Source: Hydrogenophaga sp. (GTDB lineage: Bacteria > Pseudomonadota > Gammaproteobacteria > Burkholderiales > Burkholderiaceae_C). From it: a DNA stretch of 64,000 nt. The notes beneath the pieces are model-generated. The model worked only from the letters and a program-made list of their open reading frames with translations. It did not search any database and had not been told where the DNA came from. The translations under genes were made by a program, and so were the position numbers. The stretch covers positions 62,001-126,000 of the forward strand of contig NZ_JAILWB010000010.1 of the NCBI RefSeq assembly GCF_025699295.1. Direction: 5' to 3'. Below are positions 49,971 to 59,119 of this stretch, one piece after another (the first letter of the stretch is position 1; the number at the start of each line of letters is the position of its first letter).

Positions 49971-52625
49971 TCACTGCAATGAAAGACGCAACTGCAACGT
50001 GCCATCGGCGTTGCCGTACAGGTGGAATCCCATCTGGCGCGCCAGGCCCACCATGCCATGGTTGGTCTCCAGGCACGAGCCCACCAGCTCGCGCGTGCCG
50101 CGCGCGCGCAGGTGCCCGATCAGTGTGCCGAGCAGGGACCACCCCAGGCCGCGACCCTGCCAGTCGCCGGCCACCTGCACGGCGAACTCGGCGGTGTCGT
50201 TGTCGGGGTCGCACACCGCCCGAGCTTCGCCGCACAGGGTGTCACCGGACAGCGCCACGAAGGCCATCTCGCGCTCGTAGTCGATCTGGCAATAGCGGGC
50301 CAGCTCGCTGGTCGGCACCTCGCGGCGCGTGAAGAAGAAGCGCAGGCGCAGGTCTTCGGGGGAGCAGTTTTCGTAGAAGCGCGCAAGCCGTTCGCCGTCG
50401 TCCGGGCGGATGGGTCGCACGCGCAGCGTCTCGCCGCCGATGGCCAGGTCCGATTCGAGGCCAGACGGATAGGGGCGCAGTGCCAGGTGCGAGCCTTCGC
50501 GCGTGGGCTCGGCGTGGCGCACGCGCACGCGCGCGTCCAGCGCGATGGCGCCCTGCTCGTCCACGAGCAGCGGGTTGATGTCGAGCTCGGCCACGGGTGC
50601 GAGGTCGCTCGCGAGCTGGCTCAGGCGCAGCAGCACGTCCACGATCGCGTCCTCGCTGGCTGGCGGGCGGCCGCGGTAGCCGTGCAGCAGGCCGGCCACG
50701 CGCGTGCGCGCGATCAGCCCGCGTGCCAGCACCGCGTTGAGCGGAGGCAGCGCGATCGCGCGGTCCGCGCGCACCTCCACCGCCGTGCCGCCTTCGCCGA
50801 ACAGCAGCACCGGCCCGAACACCGGGTCGCTGCCGATGCCGACGATGGTCTCGATGGCGCGCGGGCGCACCGCCATGGCCTGCACGGTGAAGCCGCTCAG
50901 CGGTGCATCGGGCTGCGCATTCGCCACGCGTTCGCGCATGCGCAGGGCCTCGGCGCGCAGTTGCGCGGCATCGGCCAGGTTCAGCGCCACGCCACCCACG
51001 TCCGACTTGTGCAGGATCGCGGGCGAGACGATCTTGAGCGCTACCGGGTAGCCGATGCGCCCGGCCGCGGCCAGCGCGGCGTCCACGCTGTCCACGCGCT
51101 CGGTGGCCACGCACGGGATGCCGTAGGCACCCAGCAGGCGCTTGGCATCGAGTTCGTCGAGCCATTCCTGGCCGCTGGCCAGCGCCGCGTCCACCAGGGC
51201 GCGCGCGCCTTCGCGGTCCGGGTAGTCCAGCTCGGCGCGCGACTCGGGCAGCTGCAGCAGGGCGGCCTGCGCGGCATGGTGGTCGCGCAGCTGCAACCAC
51301 GCCGCCGCGGCGCGCTCGGGCGTGGCGTAGCAGGCGATGCCGTGTTCGCCGAACAGCTCGCGCGCGGCGGCCACGCGCTGGCCACCGAGCCAGCAGGCCA
51401 GCACCGGCCGGTCGGCTTCGCGCAGCAGGGGCAGGCAGGCCTGCGCGATCGCGTCGGGCGAGGCGATCGCGGTGGGCGCGTGCATGAACAGGATGCCGTC
51501 CACCTCGGGCGCCGCGCGCAGCACGCGCAGGGCATCGAGATAGCGCGCGGGCGGGGCGTCGCCGATGATGTCCACCGGGTTGCCGTGCGACCAGTTCGTC
51601 GGCAGGCAGGCGTCGAGCTGCGCGAGCGTGTCGTCCGACAGGGTGGCGAGCTCGCCGCTGCCCAGGGCGTCGACCGCGAGAACGCCGGCGCCGCCGCCGT
51701 TGGTAAGCACGGCCAGCCGCGGGCCGCGCCAGTGGCGCACGCGAGAGAGCGTCTGCGCGGCGTCGAACAGGGCTTCGAGCGTGTCCACGCGCAGCATGCC
51801 GGCGCGTCGCACGGCGGCGTCGAACACCGCGTCCGATCCGGTCAGCGCTCCGGTGTGCGAGGCCGCCGCGCGCGCGCCATCGGGTCGCCGGCCGGCCTTG
51901 ACCAGCACCACCGGCTTGTTGCGCGCTGCCGCGCGCGCGGCCGACATGAACTTGCGCGCGTGTTTCACCGACTCGATGTAGAGCAGGATGGCGCGCGTGT
52001 GCCCGTCGCTGCCCAGCAGGTCGAGCAGGTCGCCGAAGTCCACGTCGGCGCTGTCGCCCAGCGAGATGAAGTGCGAGAAGCCGATGCCGCGCTCGCTGGC
52101 CCAGTCGAGCATGGCCGTGGCGAGCGCGCCCGATTGCGTGACGAAGGCCAGTTCGCCGGGCAGCGCCTGCCCCGGCGCGAAGCTGGCGTTGAGCGCCTGG
52201 CCCGGCACCAGGGCGCCGATGCAGTTGGGCCCGAGGATGCGCAGTACGTGGGGGCGCGCCGCGTCGAGCATGGCCTGCTCCAGGCTGCGGCCGTCGGGCG
52301 CGCGCCCTTCGCGCAGGCCGGCCGTGAGCACGATGGCCGCGCGCGTGCCCAGGTGGCCGAGCTGCGCCACCAGGCCGGGCACGCTGGGCGCGGGCGTGCA
52401 GATGACAGCGAGGTCGGGCGTGCCGGGCAGCGCGTCCACGCTGGCGTGCACGGTCTGGCCGTCGAGTTCGAACGGCCGGTGGTTCACCGCCCACAGCGGG
52501 CCCGCGAAGCCACCCGCGCGCAGGTTGCGCCACACCAGCGCGCCCACGGCGTCGGGCCGTCGGGAAACGCCGATCACCGCCACGGAACGCGGCTGGAACA
52601 TCCGGTCGAGGTGGCGAACGCTCAT
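49971..52625 (-). CDS. pat: Pat-type protein acetyltransferase (NDP-forming acyl-CoA synthetase-like + GNAT)
   Basis: 884-residue fusion like E. coli PatZ/YfiQ and Salmonella Pat, which acetylates and silences acetyl-CoA synthetase and other enzymes. Residues 1-470 are the CoA-binding and ligase-CoA domains (SVAVIGVSRRPDAVG, ILGPNCIGA, FVTQSGALATAMLDW; the phosphohistidine region AASHTGALTGSD). About 480-710 is an ATP-grasp domain (KLLGAYGIP-like, VALKIVSPAILHKSDVGGVALNL). The last 150 residues are a GNAT domain (VQVAGDWQGRGLGWSLLGTLIGHLRARG). The ATG overlaps the phaC stop by 4 bases, so it is coupled to PHA synthase. Confidence 0.92.
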   Translation of the reverse strand: MSVRHLDRMFQPRSVAVIGVSRRPDAVGALVWRNLRAGGFAGPLWAVNHRPFELDGQTVHASVDALPGTPDLAVICTPAPSVPGLVAQLGHLGTRAAIVLTAGLREGRAPDGRSLEQAMLDAARPHVLRILGPNCIGALVPGQALNASFAPGQALPGELAFVTQSGALATAMLDWASERGIGFSHFISLGDSADVDFGDLLDLLGSDGHTRAILLYIESVKHARKFMSAARAAARNKPVVLVKAGRRPDGARAAASHTGALTGSDAVFDAAVRRAGMLRVDTLEALFDAAQTLSRVRHWRGPRLAVLTNGGGAGVLAVDALGSGELATLSDDTLAQLDACLPTNWSHGNPVDIIGDAPPARYLDALRVLRAAPEVDGILFMHAPTAIASPDAIAQACLPLLREADRPVLACWLGGQRVAAARELFGEHGIACYATPERAAAAWLQLRDHHAAQAALLQLPESRAELDYPDREGARALVDAALASGQEWLDELDAKRLLGAYGIPCVATERVDSVDAALAAAGRIGYPVALKIVSPAILHKSDVGGVALNLADAAQLRAEALRMRERVANAQPDAPLSGFTVQAMAVRPRAIETIVGIGSDPVFGPVLLFGEGGTAVEVRADRAIALPPLNAVLARGLIARTRVAGLLHGYRGRPPASEDAIVDVLLRLSQLASDLAPVAELDINPLLVDEQGAIALDARVRVRHAEPTREGSHLALRPYPSGLESDLAIGGETLRVRPIRPDDGERLARFYENCSPEDLRLRFFFTRREVPTSELARYCQIDYEREMAFVALSGDTLCGEARAVCDPDNDTAEFAVQVAGDWQGRGLGWSLLGTLIGHLRARGTRELVGSCLETNHGMVGLARQMGFHLYGNADGTLQLRLSLQ

Positions 52626-54385
52626 GGCGCCACCTCCGCGTCGCCGTGCACATAGGTGCCGGGCGCGGGCACTGCGCGACCATGCACCCGCAAGCCCGCC
52701 ACGGGCCGCGCCTTCACGCGGCGCGAGGAATGCGTGGCCAGCCACCCCTGCCAGTGGGGCCACCACGAGCCCGCATGCGCCGGTGCGTGCTCGAACCATT
52801 GCCAAGGGTCGTCCGGCGCCTGGCGTGGCGCCCACTCGCCCGCGCGGTAGCCCGCCTCCGGGTGCGCCAGCGGGCCGCCGGGCGGGCTCACGATGCCCAC
52901 GTTGTGGCCGCCCGTGCTCAGCACGAAGCTGGCAGGTGCCTGTACCAGACGCAGGATCTTGTAGACCGAGGTCCAGGGCGAGACGTGGTCGCGCTCCGTG
53001 GCCAGCACGTACAGCGGCGCGCGGATCGCGTCCAGGTGGATGGGCTCGTCGCCCACGCGGTAGCGCCCTTCGGCCAGGTCGTTGCGCAGGTACAGGCGGC
53101 GCAGGTATTCGCTGTGCATGCGCGCGGGCAGGCGGGTGGCGTCGGCGTTCCAGGCGCGCAGCGGCGTCACGGGTGTGTGCGCGCCCATCAGGTACTCGTG
53201 CACGAGTTTGGACCACACCAGGTCCCGGGAGTTGATGAGCTGGAAGGCGCCGGCCATGCGCCGGCCGTCGAGGTAGCCGTGTTCGGCCATCACGTCCTCC
53301 AGGAAGGCGATCTGGCTCTCGTCGATGAACAGGCCGAGCTCGCCCGGCTCCTCGAAGTCCACCTGCGCCGCGAGCAGCGACACGCTCTTGAGCACGTGTT
53401 CGCCGCGCGCGCCGAGCAGGGCCGCGGCCATGGCCAGCAGCGTGCCGCCCAGGCAGTAGCCGGCCGCGTGCACGCCGGCGCCGGGGCAGCGTTCGCGCAC
53501 CGCGTCCAGCGCTTGCAGCACGCCGTGTTGCAGGTAGTCGTCCATGCCGAGCGATGCGTCCTCGCTGCCGGGGTTGCGCCAGGAGACCATGAACACGGTA
53601 TGCCCCTGCGCGACGAGATGGCGCACCAGCGAGTCATCGGGTGTGAGGTCGAGGATGTAGTACTTCATGATCCACGAGGGCACGATCAGCACCGGCTCGC
53701 GGTGCACCGTGGGCGTGGCCGGTTCGTACTGGATCAATTCGACCAGGTGGTTGCGCATCACCACCTGGCCGGGCGTGAGCGCGAGTTCGCGACCTGGCGC
53801 AAAGGCCTCGACGCCGCGTGCCTTGCCGCCGGTGGCCACGGCCAGCGCGTCGCGCCCCCAGTTCTTCGCGCCGCTGGCGAGATTGGCGCCGCCGGTGCGC
53901 AGCGTTTCCTGAAGCACTTGCGGGTTGGTGAGCGGAAAGTTCGAGGGCGAGAACATGTCCAGCCACTGCCGCGCGACGAAGGCCGTGACTTCTTCATGGT
54001 GGCGCGAGACGCCGCGCACGCCGTGCGTGGCTTCGGCCCACCACTGCTGCTGCAGCAGGAAGCCCTGGGCCAGCGCGTTGAACGGCAGCTGCCGCCATTC
54101 GGGCCGGCTGAAGCGCTTGTCCTGCGGCGCGGGCGTCACGCAGTCGTCGCACGGGCCCTGCGAGACGCGCCAGAGGTAGTGCCACCAGGCCTGCGTCTTG
54201 TGCAGCGCGCTGGTGGCCAGTTGCGCCTGCCGCGCGGGCGAGACCAGCAGGTGAAGCCACCAGTCGGTCTGCGCCTGCGCGAGCGCCGCCGGCGACAGGC
54301 CGTTGGCCAGGCGGGCGATCCACAGCTTGAGCGGCACGTCGATCGGGGTCGGACCATGGGGTTCGGGTACTTCGTGTCGGGGCAT
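52622..54385 (-). CDS. phaC: Poly(3-hydroxyalkanoate) synthase, class I-like
   Basis: 587-residue PHA synthase polymerising hydroxyacyl-CoA into storage granules. An N-terminal PhaC_N domain (FSRPEWRQLPFNALAQGFLLQQQWW) leads to the alpha/beta hydrolase core. The lipase-like box GYCLGG holds the catalytic Cys311; the Asp is in ATERDHVSPW and the His in LSTGGHNVGIV. The usual length and class I motifs are present. ATG 54385 is preferred; an in-frame GTG lies 18 bases upstream. It is divergent from a phasin gene and coupled downstream to pat. Confidence 0.93.
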   Translation of the reverse strand: MPRHEVPEPHGPTPIDVPLKLWIARLANGLSPAALAQAQTDWWLHLLVSPARQAQLATSALHKTQAWWHYLWRVSQGPCDDCVTPAPQDKRFSRPEWRQLPFNALAQGFLLQQQWWAEATHGVRGVSRHHEEVTAFVARQWLDMFSPSNFPLTNPQVLQETLRTGGANLASGAKNWGRDALAVATGGKARGVEAFAPGRELALTPGQVVMRNHLVELIQYEPATPTVHREPVLIVPSWIMKYYILDLTPDDSLVRHLVAQGHTVFMVSWRNPGSEDASLGMDDYLQHGVLQALDAVRERCPGAGVHAAGYCLGGTLLAMAAALLGARGEHVLKSVSLLAAQVDFEEPGELGLFIDESQIAFLEDVMAEHGYLDGRRMAGAFQLINSRDLVWSKLVHEYLMGAHTPVTPLRAWNADATRLPARMHSEYLRRLYLRNDLAEGRYRVGDEPIHLDAIRAPLYVLATERDHVSPWTSVYKILRLVQAPASFVLSTGGHNVGIVSPPGGPLAHPEAGYRAGEWAPRQAPDDPWQWFEHAPAHAGSWWPHWQGWLATHSSRRVKARPVAGLRVHGRAVPAPGTYVHGDAEVAP

Positions 54386-54706
54386 GCCGCCATGATGGGC
54401 CACGCGCCGCGCGGGCGCTTGCGCTACATCAAGCGCGCATCGATCGATATGGCCAGGAACGACCCCCGCCAGGCTGCGACGGCGAGCACCTCGACGACGC
54501 GGCGTCGCCCGATGAAGTCCGGCGCTGAACGGGTGATCAGGAACCATCCGGTGGCCATGACTGTCTCGCTGGGGGTGAACAGCCCACACAGCAGGTTGCG
54601 GGGACCGGCCCGCGGTTGACCTTCGTCAATGCGCGGCCCGGTCATCGCGCCCATCATGAATGGGCGGTTCCCGCTCCCCCATTTCTTCACAGGAAAGGAC
54701 ACGACC
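54386..54706. promoter_or_regulatory. Divergent regulatory region between phaC and phasin
   Basis: 321 bases without a supported gene. TTGAC-CTTC-GTCAA at 54616-54629 is a small perfect dyad that could be an operator or hold a -35 box for the phasin. Open frames crossing it on the minus strand look like chance reading in GC-rich DNA. Confidence 0.45.
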
Positions 54707-55174
54707 ATGGCCACCAAACGAACCACCAAGGCCGCGCCGGCGATTGCGGCGCCCACCGAGGCCCTGAGCGCCGCGCTGGACCTGCCACGCCAGCAGATGA
54801 CGGTGGCGACCGAGAGCGCCTGCGCGATGTTCCATGGTTTCGAAGCCATGCGCCACATCCAGGAGAAGGCGGCGCATGACGCGCTGACCCACTACTCGAA
54901 CGCGGCGCAACGGCTCAGGGAAGCCAGCGACCCCGCGCAGTTGCTGGAGATCCAGGCCGACCTGATGCGCTTCGACGTCGAAGGCGCCACCCGGTACTGG
55001 CAACAGATCGGCGCCGTGGCCGTGGACATGCAGAACGAGCTGATCAGCCGCTTCGGTCATCTGGCCGAGGAGAGTGGTCTGCAGCCCGCCGTGGCTTCCA
55101 CCGACAGCATGCAGGCGCTCGCAAGCCAATGGATGAATTTCTTCAAGAGCAACGCGCGCTCCGAGGCGTCGTGA
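54707..55174 (+). CDS. Phasin family protein
   Basis: 155-residue, helical, charged protein of the phasin type that coats PHA granules. The Ala/Lys-rich N-terminus (MATKRTTKAAPAIAAPTEAL) is followed by amphipathic helices (FHGFEAMRHIQEKAAHDALTH, YSNAAQRLREASDPAQLLEIQADLMRF). AGGAAAGGA precedes ATG 54707. It is divergent from phaC, fitting a PHA locus. Exact phasin subfamily unclear. Confidence 0.85.
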   Translation: MATKRTTKAAPAIAAPTEALSAALDLPRQQMTVATESACAMFHGFEAMRHIQEKAAHDALTHYSNAAQRLREASDPAQLLEIQADLMRFDVEGATRYWQQIGAVAVDMQNELISRFGHLAEESGLQPAVASTDSMQALASQWMNFFKSNARSEAS

Positions 55175-55182
55175 ACCACTGA

Positions 55183-57900
55183 ATGACCGAAAAGGGCGCG
55201 CCCGACATCGGCCCCGTCTGGCACGCACTGCCGGTGGCGCAGGTCTTGCGCCACTTCGACCTGGATGCGCAGCAGGGCCTGTGCGGTGACGAGGCCCTGG
55301 CCCGGCAGGCCCGGCATGGCCCGAACGCCTTGCCCGAGGCGCCCGCGCGTCCGCTGTGGCGCACGTTCGCGCGCCAGTTCAAGAGCCCGCTGATCTACAT
55401 CCTGCTGGTGGCTGCGGTGCTGGCCGGAGGACTGGGGCACCTGGGCGACGCACTGGTCATCCTGGCGGTGGTGCTGATCAATGCGCTGATCGGCAGCTTC
55501 CAGGAAGGGCGGGCCGAACGCTCGATGGCGGCGCTGCGCCGCCTGTCCGCCCTGCATGTGCGCGTGCTGCGCGACGGGGCCGAGCAGTCGATCGAGGCGC
55601 GCGAACTGGTGCCGGGCGATCTGGTGCTGCTGGCCGCTGGCGACGCGGTGGTGGCCGACGCGCGTCTGATCGACGCGGCGCAGCTGCAGGTGGCCGAGGC
55701 GGCTCTCACCGGTGAGTCGGTGCCGGTGTCCAAGTCCGTGGCCGCCCTGCCCGAGGCCACCACGCTGGCCGATCGCCACTGCATGGTGTATTCGGGCACC
55801 CATGTGACCGCCGGACGGGCGCGCGCGGTCGTGGTGGCCACGGGCATGCATACCGAGGTGGGCCGCATCGCCGGCCTGACCGAGCATGCCGAGGAACCGA
55901 GGACGCCGCTGGAGCTGCGCCTGGAGGGTTTCGGCCGCGCCCTGGTGGGGGTGGCACTGGGCCTGTTCGTTCTGGTGGTGCTGCTGGGCCTGTGGCGCGA
56001 GCTGCCGCTGTCCGAGGTCCTGATGGTGGCCATCAGCCAGATGGTCTCCATGGTGCCCGAGGGCCTGCCGGTGGCGATGACGATCGCGCTGGCCGTGGGC
56101 ATGCAGCGCATGGCCGAGCGCGGCGCCATCATCCGGCGCCTGTCGGCCGTGGAAACGCTGGGCTCCACCACCGTGATCTGCAGCGACAAGACCGGCACGC
56201 TCACGCGCAACGAGATGACGGCAGTGGTGCTGTGGCTGCCCGGCGGCCGCGAGATCACCGTGGGCGGCATTGGCTACGTGCCAGAGGGAGAACTGGCCGA
56301 GGCGGGCAGGCCCGCGGCCCTCACCGACACCGCGCTGCGCGACCTGTGCGTGGCCGCCGCGCTGTGCAACGACGCGCAACTGCTGCCGCCCGAGGACGAG
56401 CGCACGGACTGGACGGTGCTGGGTGACCCGACCGAAGGCGCGCTGCTGGTGCTGGCCCGCAAGGCGGGGTTCGCCATCGACGCCCTGCGCCAGGACGCGC
56501 CGCGCGAGGCCGAGCTGCCTTTTGATTCGGACACCAAGCTGATGGCCACCCGCCATCGCATGGCGAGCGCACCGCGCCGCGTGTGGATGAAGGGCGCGCC
56601 CGAGTCCGTGCTGCGGCTGTGCGCGGCAGAAGGCGGCGCGGGACTGCGGGCCGCCCGCGAAGCCGCCGAGGCCATGGCCGCGCGGGCGCTGCGCGTGCTG
56701 GCCTTCGCCGCGGTGGACGACGACGCGCTCGATGCGGCGGCAGGCTTCGACGCACTGGCCGGCCGCGCGCGGCTGCTCGGCCTGATTGGCCAGATCGACC
56801 CGCCGCGCGAGGAGGTCAGGCGCTCGGTCGCGGAATGCCGGGACGCAGGCATTCGCCCGATCATGGTCACCGGCGACCACAAACTCACGGGCCTGGCGAT
56901 CGCGCGCGCGCTGGGCATTGCCGACGACGGCCAGGGCGGTGGCGCGTGCCGCGCCGTGGACGGCCCCGAACTCGAGCGCATGGGCGAAGCCGATCTGCGC
57001 GAGGAACTGCCCGGCATCGCGGTGTTCGCACGCGTGCAGCCGGCGCAGAAGCTGCGCATCGTCGAGGCGCTGCAGGCCCGCGGAGAGGTGGTGGCCATGA
57101 CAGGCGATGGCGTCAACGACGCGCCGGCGCTGGCGCGCGCCGATGTCGGCGTGGCCATGGGCATCACCGGCACCGAGGTGGCCAAGAGCGCGGCCCGGAT
57201 CGTGATCACCGATGACAACTTCGCCACCATCGTCAGCGCGGTCGAACAGGGCCGCGTGGTCTACGCCAACCTCAAGAAGGTGATCCTGTACCTGCTGGCC
57301 ACTTCGCTGGCCGAGGTACTGGTGCTGCTGCTGGCGCTGGTAGGCGGTTTCCCGCTGCCGCTGGCGGCGGTGCAGATCCTGTGGATCAACCTCGTCACCG
57401 AGGGCACGGTGACGGTGAACCTGGTGATGGACCCGGCCGACGGCGACGAGATGAAACGCGCGCCGGTGCCGCGCGACGATTGGCTGCTCAGCGCGGAGCT
57501 GCTGCGGCGCGTGGCGCTGATGACGCCACTGATCGCGGCCGTGACGTTCGGCTGGTTCGCCTGGCGGCTGGACCAGGGCGTGGCGCTGGAGATCGTGCGC
57601 ACCGAGACCTTCACCGTGCTGGCCATGTGCCAGTGGTTCAACGTGCTCAACTGCCAGTCCGCCACGCGATCGAGCCTGCAGCTGGGCATCCTGCGCAACC
57701 GCTGGCTGCTGGGCGGGTTGTCGCTGTCGATGCTGCTGCAGGCGCTGGTGCTGTACGTGCCTCCGATGAACACGCTGTTCCACACCGTGCCGCTGCCGCT
57801 GGACACGCTGATGTCGTTGCTGCTGCTGGCGAGCACCGTGCTCTGGGCCGAAGAGGTGCGCAAGCTCTGGGTGCGCGCGGCGCACGGAGACCGGGCATGA
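55183..57900 (+). CDS. Cation-transporting P-type ATPase (P2-like)
   Basis: 905-residue P-type ATPase. The actuator loop LTGESVPVSK, M4 VSMVPEGLPVAMT, phosphorylation site CSDKTGTLTRNE with Asp335, KGAPE, and the hinge MTGDGVNDAPAL are intact, and an N-terminal cation_ATPase_N domain precedes them. M6 reads WINLVTEGTVTVNLVMDPADGDE; Ca pumps usually have NLVTDG here, so Glu replaces Asp. The ion may be Ca, Na, K or Mn. The stop overlaps the exchanger gene start (ATGA), supporting joint cation export. Starts 8 bases after the phasin stop. Confidence 0.9.
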   Translation: MTEKGAPDIGPVWHALPVAQVLRHFDLDAQQGLCGDEALARQARHGPNALPEAPARPLWRTFARQFKSPLIYILLVAAVLAGGLGHLGDALVILAVVLINALIGSFQEGRAERSMAALRRLSALHVRVLRDGAEQSIEARELVPGDLVLLAAGDAVVADARLIDAAQLQVAEAALTGESVPVSKSVAALPEATTLADRHCMVYSGTHVTAGRARAVVVATGMHTEVGRIAGLTEHAEEPRTPLELRLEGFGRALVGVALGLFVLVVLLGLWRELPLSEVLMVAISQMVSMVPEGLPVAMTIALAVGMQRMAERGAIIRRLSAVETLGSTTVICSDKTGTLTRNEMTAVVLWLPGGREITVGGIGYVPEGELAEAGRPAALTDTALRDLCVAAALCNDAQLLPPEDERTDWTVLGDPTEGALLVLARKAGFAIDALRQDAPREAELPFDSDTKLMATRHRMASAPRRVWMKGAPESVLRLCAAEGGAGLRAAREAAEAMAARALRVLAFAAVDDDALDAAAGFDALAGRARLLGLIGQIDPPREEVRRSVAECRDAGIRPIMVTGDHKLTGLAIARALGIADDGQGGGACRAVDGPELERMGEADLREELPGIAVFARVQPAQKLRIVEALQARGEVVAMTGDGVNDAPALARADVGVAMGITGTEVAKSAARIVITDDNFATIVSAVEQGRVVYANLKKVILYLLATSLAEVLVLLLALVGGFPLPLAAVQILWINLVTEGTVTVNLVMDPADGDEMKRAPVPRDDWLLSAELLRRVALMTPLIAAVTFGWFAWRLDQGVALEIVRTETFTVLAMCQWFNVLNCQSATRSSLQLGILRNRWLLGGLSLSMLLQALVLYVPPMNTLFHTVPLPLDTLMSLLLLASTVLWAEEVRKLWVRAAHGDRA

Positions 57901-58910
57901 CGGGTGCCTGGCTGGTGCTCCAGTTCACGGTCTGCGCCGCGCTGATCGCGCGCGCGGGCTATGTGCTCAGCCGCAGCGCCGACGCCCTCGCCGACACCTA
58001 CGGCTGGGGACGCGGCTGGGTCGGCGTGGCGCTGCTGGCCACGGTCACCTCCTTGCCCGAACTGGCCTCGGGCATCAGCGCGGTCAGCCTGGTGGGCGCG
58101 CCCAACCTCGCCGTGGGCAATGCGCTCGGGGCCTGTGTCGTCAACCTGCTGTTCCTCGTGGCCGTCGATGCCCTGCAGCGCGACCAGCCGATGTACGGCG
58201 AAGCCAGCGCGACGCACCTGCTGTCGGCCGGCTTCGGCGTGGTGATGCTGGGTTTCGTCGCCCTGAGCCTGCTCACCGGCGCGCGCGCGCCGGCGGTTCT
58301 GCACGTCGGGGTGTACAGCCCCTTGCTGCTGGCGCTGTACCTGCTGGCACTCAAGGGCGTGCACGGGCACGAGCGCCAGGCCATGGCCGATGCCCCGGCG
58401 GCGTTCGCGCCCGCCCCGCCCGCCCTTGCGCAACAGACCCGGCGCCACTGGCGCACATTCGGCCTGGCCGCGCTGGTGGTGCTGGCGGCGGGCACCTGGT
58501 TGCCGCAGGTGGCCGACGAACTGGCGCAGGCGATGGGGTTGTCGCGCAGCTTCGTCGGCACCGTGCTCATGGCCGTCGTCACCACCCTGCCCGAAATGGC
58601 CGTGACGCTGGGCGCACTGCGGCTCGGGGCGCTGGACATGGCCATCGGCAACCTGCTGGGCAGCAATTTGTTCAACGTCGCCATCCTGGCGGTCGACGAC
58701 GCCTTCCACGTGCGCGGCCCCCTGCTGGCCGACGCGGCGCCCGTGCACGCCGGCACTGCGGTGACGGCACTGGTGATGACGGGCCTGGTCATCATCGGCC
58801 TGGTCATGCGGCCCAAGGGACGCGCCTTGCGCGTGCTCAGCTGGGTAAGCCTGGGGCTGGTGGCGACGTATGTCGTGAACGCGGCGCTGGTCTATCTGGG
58901 AGGGGTATGA
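57897..58910 (+). CDS. Sodium:calcium antiporter family protein
   Basis: 337-residue CaCA-family exchanger with about ten helices. The two alpha repeats are clear: ATVTSLPELASGISA...NLAVGNALGACVVNL in the first half and AVVTTLPEMAVTLGA...DMAIGNLLGSNLFNV in the second, each with the ion-binding Glu in TxLPE. The repeats differ by GACVVN against GSNLFN; the second matches the canonical signature better. It is coupled to the P-type ATPase. Likely role: calcium (or Mn) extrusion using Na or H. Confidence 0.9.
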   Translation: MTGAWLVLQFTVCAALIARAGYVLSRSADALADTYGWGRGWVGVALLATVTSLPELASGISAVSLVGAPNLAVGNALGACVVNLLFLVAVDALQRDQPMYGEASATHLLSAGFGVVMLGFVALSLLTGARAPAVLHVGVYSPLLLALYLLALKGVHGHERQAMADAPAAFAPAPPALAQQTRRHWRTFGLAALVVLAAGTWLPQVADELAQAMGLSRSFVGTVLMAVVTTLPEMAVTLGALRLGALDMAIGNLLGSNLFNVAILAVDDAFHVRGPLLADAAPVHAGTAVTALVMTGLVIIGLVMRPKGRALRVLSWVSLGLVATYVVNAALVYLGGV

Positions 58911-59060
58911 GCCAGGAAAATCCTGTTTCAAATCAATGACCTATGGAAATTCCCATCGAACCACCCGTCGGAAAAGCCTGCAGGAACGTCAAGCTCCGGC
59001 GGTTTTCAAAGCCGCCCGAGCCCAATTCCGCAGACCCAGAAGGCCATGGAACTTCCGTCT

Positions 59061-59087
59061 TAGCACTCACTCCCAGAGAGTGCTAAC
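59061..59087. promoter_or_regulatory. CIRCE element (HrcA operator)
   Basis: TTAGCACTC-N9-GAGTGCTAA, an exact match to the CIRCE consensus in both arms and spacing. It ends 32 bases before the rpoH ATG. HrcA bound here should repress rpoH when not heat-stressed. Confidence 0.95.
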
Positions 59088-59119
59088 ATTTCTGCCGAAC
59101 TTCCTGAGGAGGGTTGAAC

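Noticed and set aside
54424..54858. 144-codon minus-strand frame across the phaC-phasin region
   Set aside because: Overlaps the phasin gene antisense, has no recognisable domain and no ribosome site.
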